Under the pieces are notes generated by a model, which did no database searches, was not told the DNA's origin, and saw only the letters and a program-made list of their open reading frames with translations. A stretch of 54,501 nt of DNA from Pseudomonadales bacterium (lineage in GTDB: Bacteria > Pseudomonadota > Gammaproteobacteria > Pseudomonadales > Azotimanducaceae), in NCBI GenBank assembly GCA_030749725.1, contig JASMJM010000030.1:1-54501 (forward strand). The letters run 5' to 3'. Below are positions 52,422 to 54,501 of this stretch, piece by piece. The position numbers and the translations under genes are program-made. Each line of letters starts with the position of its first letter. The first letter of the stretch is position 1.

Positions 52422-53741
52422 GTGGGGGCTATTATCTGGCAAAAATGTCTTGATTGTCTTGAAGATGAACTCCCTTCGAATCAGGTAAACACCTGGATAA
52501 GACCTTTGCAGGTAGAGGAGGGAGAGAGAGAACTCCGTCTCTTTGCACCCAACAAGTATATTCTGACTCACGTGGCCAAAGAGTTTCTCGGTCGTATCAA
52601 AGAAGTGGTCAATGAACTCGGCGTGTCGTCGGTTACTTTGGAGATTGGCAGTATCGCAAGCCGTTCTCACGCCATGCTGGATCAGCCGAATCGGACGATG
52701 CATTCGTCCACGTTTCGCGCCAATGTTGAGCTAAATCGGGACTTCACTTTTGATACCTTCGTTGCCGGTCAATCTAACGAATTGGCAAGGGCGGCCGCCT
52801 TACAAGTTTCTGAAAATGTGGGGAAGTCATACAACCCGTTACTACTGTATGGAGCAGTGGGTCTCGGAAAAACACACGTGATGCAGGCGGTAGGTAACGC
52901 GATACTCGAGCATAGCCCGCACAGCAAGGTTGATTACATGTACTCCAAGGGTTTTATGGAGGACATGGTAAGAGCGATCGAACAGGGCAACATGTCCGCA
53001 TTCAATCAATACTACCGATCTGTGGATGTACTGTTGGTGGACGATATTCAATTTCTGGCCAAAGGTGTCAAGTCACAAGAGGAATTCTTCCATGTTTTCA
53101 ATAGCTTAATGGAAGACGGGCGACAGATCGTGTTGACTTGTGACCGCTACCCCAAAGAGGTCGAGGGCCTGGAAGAGCGTTTGAAATCAAGATTTATGTG
53201 GGGCATGACTGCGCCTATCGAGCCGCCTGAACTTGAAACCAGGGTAGCAATACTGATCCGCAAGGCTGAGTTGGTCGAAATAGATCTACCCCAGGAAGTA
53301 GCCTTCTTTATTGCGGAACGGCTCAGATCGCACGTGCGTGAGCTGGAAGGAGCCTTAAAAAGAGTCATTGCTAACGCTACCTTTACCGGCAGGGAGATTA
53401 CTATTGAGCTGGTGAGAGAGTCATTGAAAGATCTGCTGGCGATCCAGGACCGGCAAGTGGGCATAGACAATATCCAAAAGACCGTCGCTCAGTATTTCAA
53501 AATTAGACTGGCGGACCTCAATTCGAAAAGAAGAACAAGAACGATTACCAGACCGCGCCACCTGGCCATGGCCTTGGCAAAGGAACTGACAAATCACAGT
53601 TTGCCGGAAATAGGAGATTCGTTTGGGGGAAGGGATCATACTACGGTGTTGCATGCCTGTAAGAGAATTAAGGAGCTCAGGGACACTAACGGCGAAATAC
53701 GAGAAGATTATCAGCATCTGTTGAGAATACTGACCACTTGA
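52422..53741 (+). CDS. dnaA: chromosomal replication initiator DnaA
   Basis: Opens oriC and loads helicase. 439 residues from a GTG at 52422 ([10 protein letters not shown]), with AGGGGG four bases before it; a nearby ATG at 52409 is out of frame. Domain I (about 1-75), a very short domain II linker (about 80-105), AAA+ domain III with Walker [10 protein letters not shown] at 144-152 and Walker B LLVDDIQF, and domain IV with the DnaA-box-reading [16 protein letters not shown] near the C-terminus. Confidence 0.97.
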   Translation: MGAIIWQKCLDCLEDELPSNQVNTWIRPLQVEEGERELRLFAPNKYILTHVAKEFLGRIKEVVNELGVSSVTLEIGSIASRSHAMLDQPNRTMHSSTFRANVELNRDFTFDTFVAGQSNELARAAALQVSENVGKSYNPLLLYGAVGLGKTHVMQAVGNAILEHSPHSKVDYMYSKGFMEDMVRAIEQGNMSAFNQYYRSVDVLLVDDIQFLAKGVKSQEEFFHVFNSLMEDGRQIVLTCDRYPKEVEGLEERLKSRFMWGMTAPIEPPELETRVAILIRKAELVEIDLPQEVAFFIAERLRSHVRELEGALKRVIANATFTGREITIELVRESLKDLLAIQDRQVGIDNIQKTVAQYFKIRLADLNSKRRTRTITRPRHLAMALAKELTNHSLPEIGDSFGGRDHTTVLHACKRIKELRDTNGEIREDYQHLLRILTT

Positions 53742-53749
53742 ACTAGGGA

Positions 53750-53804
53750 GGACAAGGGGTTTTAGGCGGGACAAAGGGTTTTGGCAGGACAACGGGTATA
53801 GAGA
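53750..53804. repeat. 18-19 bp tandem repeat, three copies, before dnaN
   Basis: GGACAAGGGGTTTTAGGCG at 53750, GGACAAAGGGTTTTGGCA at 53769, GGACAACGGGTATAGAGA at 53787. It fills the 63-nt dnaA-dnaN gap and supplies the sequence just before the dnaN ATG. Confidence 0.85.
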
Positions 53805-54501
53805 ATGAAGTTCGTGACCACTAGAGAGTCGTTACTGAAACCACTACAACTGGTCTATGGGGTTGTGGAGCGTCGCCAGACACTGCCCATCTTGTCGAAC
53901 CTTCTCCTCGTTATGGACAAAGACCAGCTGAGCTTAACGGGATCCGACAAGGAAGTGGAAATCACCGGAAGATCTACCATGGACTCCGGGGAGTCGGGAG
54001 AAACCACGGTACCGGCGAGAAAACTGATGGAAATCTGCCGAAACTTGCCGGAGGGTGCCAAAATTGAAGCCCGTCTGGAGGACAACCGAATGTCCCTATC
54101 CAGCGGTCGCTTTAGCTCCCACCTGGCAACGCTACCGGCGACTGAATTTCCAAGTGTTGAGATGGAGTCCGGCAATGCCAGCGTTTCGATAGAAGCAAAT
54201 CGTCTAAGAAACCTGCTTGAACAGACAAGTTTTGCGATGGCTCAACAGGATGTCCGCTATTTTTTCAATGGTATGCTGCTGGAAGTTACCGCAGAGAGGC
54301 TCAGGACGGTTGCCACAAACGGACAGCGGCTGGCGATGTGCACGCTGGATTTCACGTTCGACCAGTCGCAAGAGCAACGCATCATCATCCCGAGGAAAGG
54401 GGTCTTTGAGTTGCAGCGACTGATCGGCGACGGTGACGAGATGGTACAACTCACGTTATCCAGCAATCATCTGCGGGCCACTGCTGACGGCTCATCAGTG
54501 A
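53805..54501 (+). CDS. dnaN: DNA polymerase III beta sliding clamp, 3' end cut by window edge
   Basis: Ring clamp for replicative polymerases. Open from the ATG at 53805 to the right edge, 232 codons of a normal 366 or so. MKFVTTRESLLKPLQLV, RRQTLPILSNLLL, the KLMEICRNLPEG block and VRYFFNGMLLEV with RLRTVATNGQRLAM are typical; domains 1 and most of 2 are present. Ribosome site weak; coupled or co-transcribed with dnaA. Confidence 0.96.
   Translation, partial: MKFVTTRESLLKPLQLVYGVVERRQTLPILSNLLLVMDKDQLSLTGSDKEVEITGRSTMDSGESGETTVPARKLMEICRNLPEGAKIEARLEDNRMSLSSGRFSSHLATLPATEFPSVEMESGNASVSIEANRLRNLLEQTSFAMAQQDVRYFFNGMLLEVTAERLRTVATNGQRLAMCTLDFTFDQSQEQRIIIPRKGVFELQRLIGDGDEMVQLTLSSNHLRATADGSSV

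Overview
The window is a gene-dense stretch of a bacterial chromosome running into the replication origin. Gene content and order (rpmH-rnpA-yidD-yidC-mnmE-mnmG-rsmG-parA-parB-atpIBEFHAGDC-glmS on one side of oriC, dnaA-dnaN on the other; ftsYEX-rpoH; rpmBG-radC-coaBC-dut-algC-argB-slmA; rph/yicC-gmk-rpoZ-spoT-ridA-recG) point to a gammaproteobacterium. An AlgC with a long membrane extension, ubiA, a TakP-type TRAP transporter and a CIRCE element at rpoH fit a Chromatiales-like (purple-sulfur/sulfur-oxidiser type) lineage better than an enteric. That finer placement is inference. I saw no insertion sequence, prophage, CRISPR array, tRNA or rRNA gene.

Layout. 1-4.5 kb (minus): trmB (cut by the left edge), rpoH, ftsX, ftsE, ftsY. 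4.6-5.7 kb (plus): rsmD, coaD. 5.7-7.0 kb (minus): a small exported or membrane protein and mutM. 7.0-7.5 kb: a gene-free stretch with repeats resembling SlmA-binding sites. 7.5-9.5 kb (plus): a hydantoinase-A family gene without its usual B partner. 9.5-10.6 kb (minus): radC, rpmB, rpmG. 10.9-16.7 kb (plus): coaBC-dut-algC-argB-slmA. 16.7-18.8 kb (minus): rph-pyrE and a DUF4124 protein. 18.9-26.0 kb (plus): yicC, gmk, rpoZ, spoT, ridA, recG. 26.0-27.3 kb (minus): a dicarboxylate/amino acid symporter. 27.5-30.5 kb (plus): ubiA and TRAP membrane subunits dctQ-dctM. 30.5-51.9 kb (minus): TRAP binding protein, uvrD, glmS, the complete F1Fo ATP synthase operon, parB, parA, rsmG, mnmG, mnmE, yidC, yidD, rnpA, rpmH. 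51.9-52.4 kb: oriC. 52.4 kb to the right edge (plus): dnaA and dnaN (cut by the edge).

The genes are almost all housekeeping: replication initiation, segregation, division (FtsEX, SlmA), transcription (sigma-32, omega), stringent response, translation and tRNA/rRNA modification, cofactor and nucleotide synthesis, repair, membrane insertion and ATP synthesis. The accessory part is small: two organic-acid uptake systems around 26-31.7 kb and the hydantoinase-like gene.

The most unusual features lie between genes. Upstream of atpH the translation start region of atpH is tandemly copied twice. This creates two 21-codon leader ORFs, each with its own ribosome-binding site and each ending 8 nt inside the next start. 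A decayed version of the same pattern precedes parB, and short tandem arrays occur in the ridA-recG, dnaA-dnaN and mutM-hyuA gaps. A near-perfect CIRCE (HrcA operator) lies upstream of rpoH, which would couple the two classical heat-shock circuits. All readings are by eye; no database search or folding was run.
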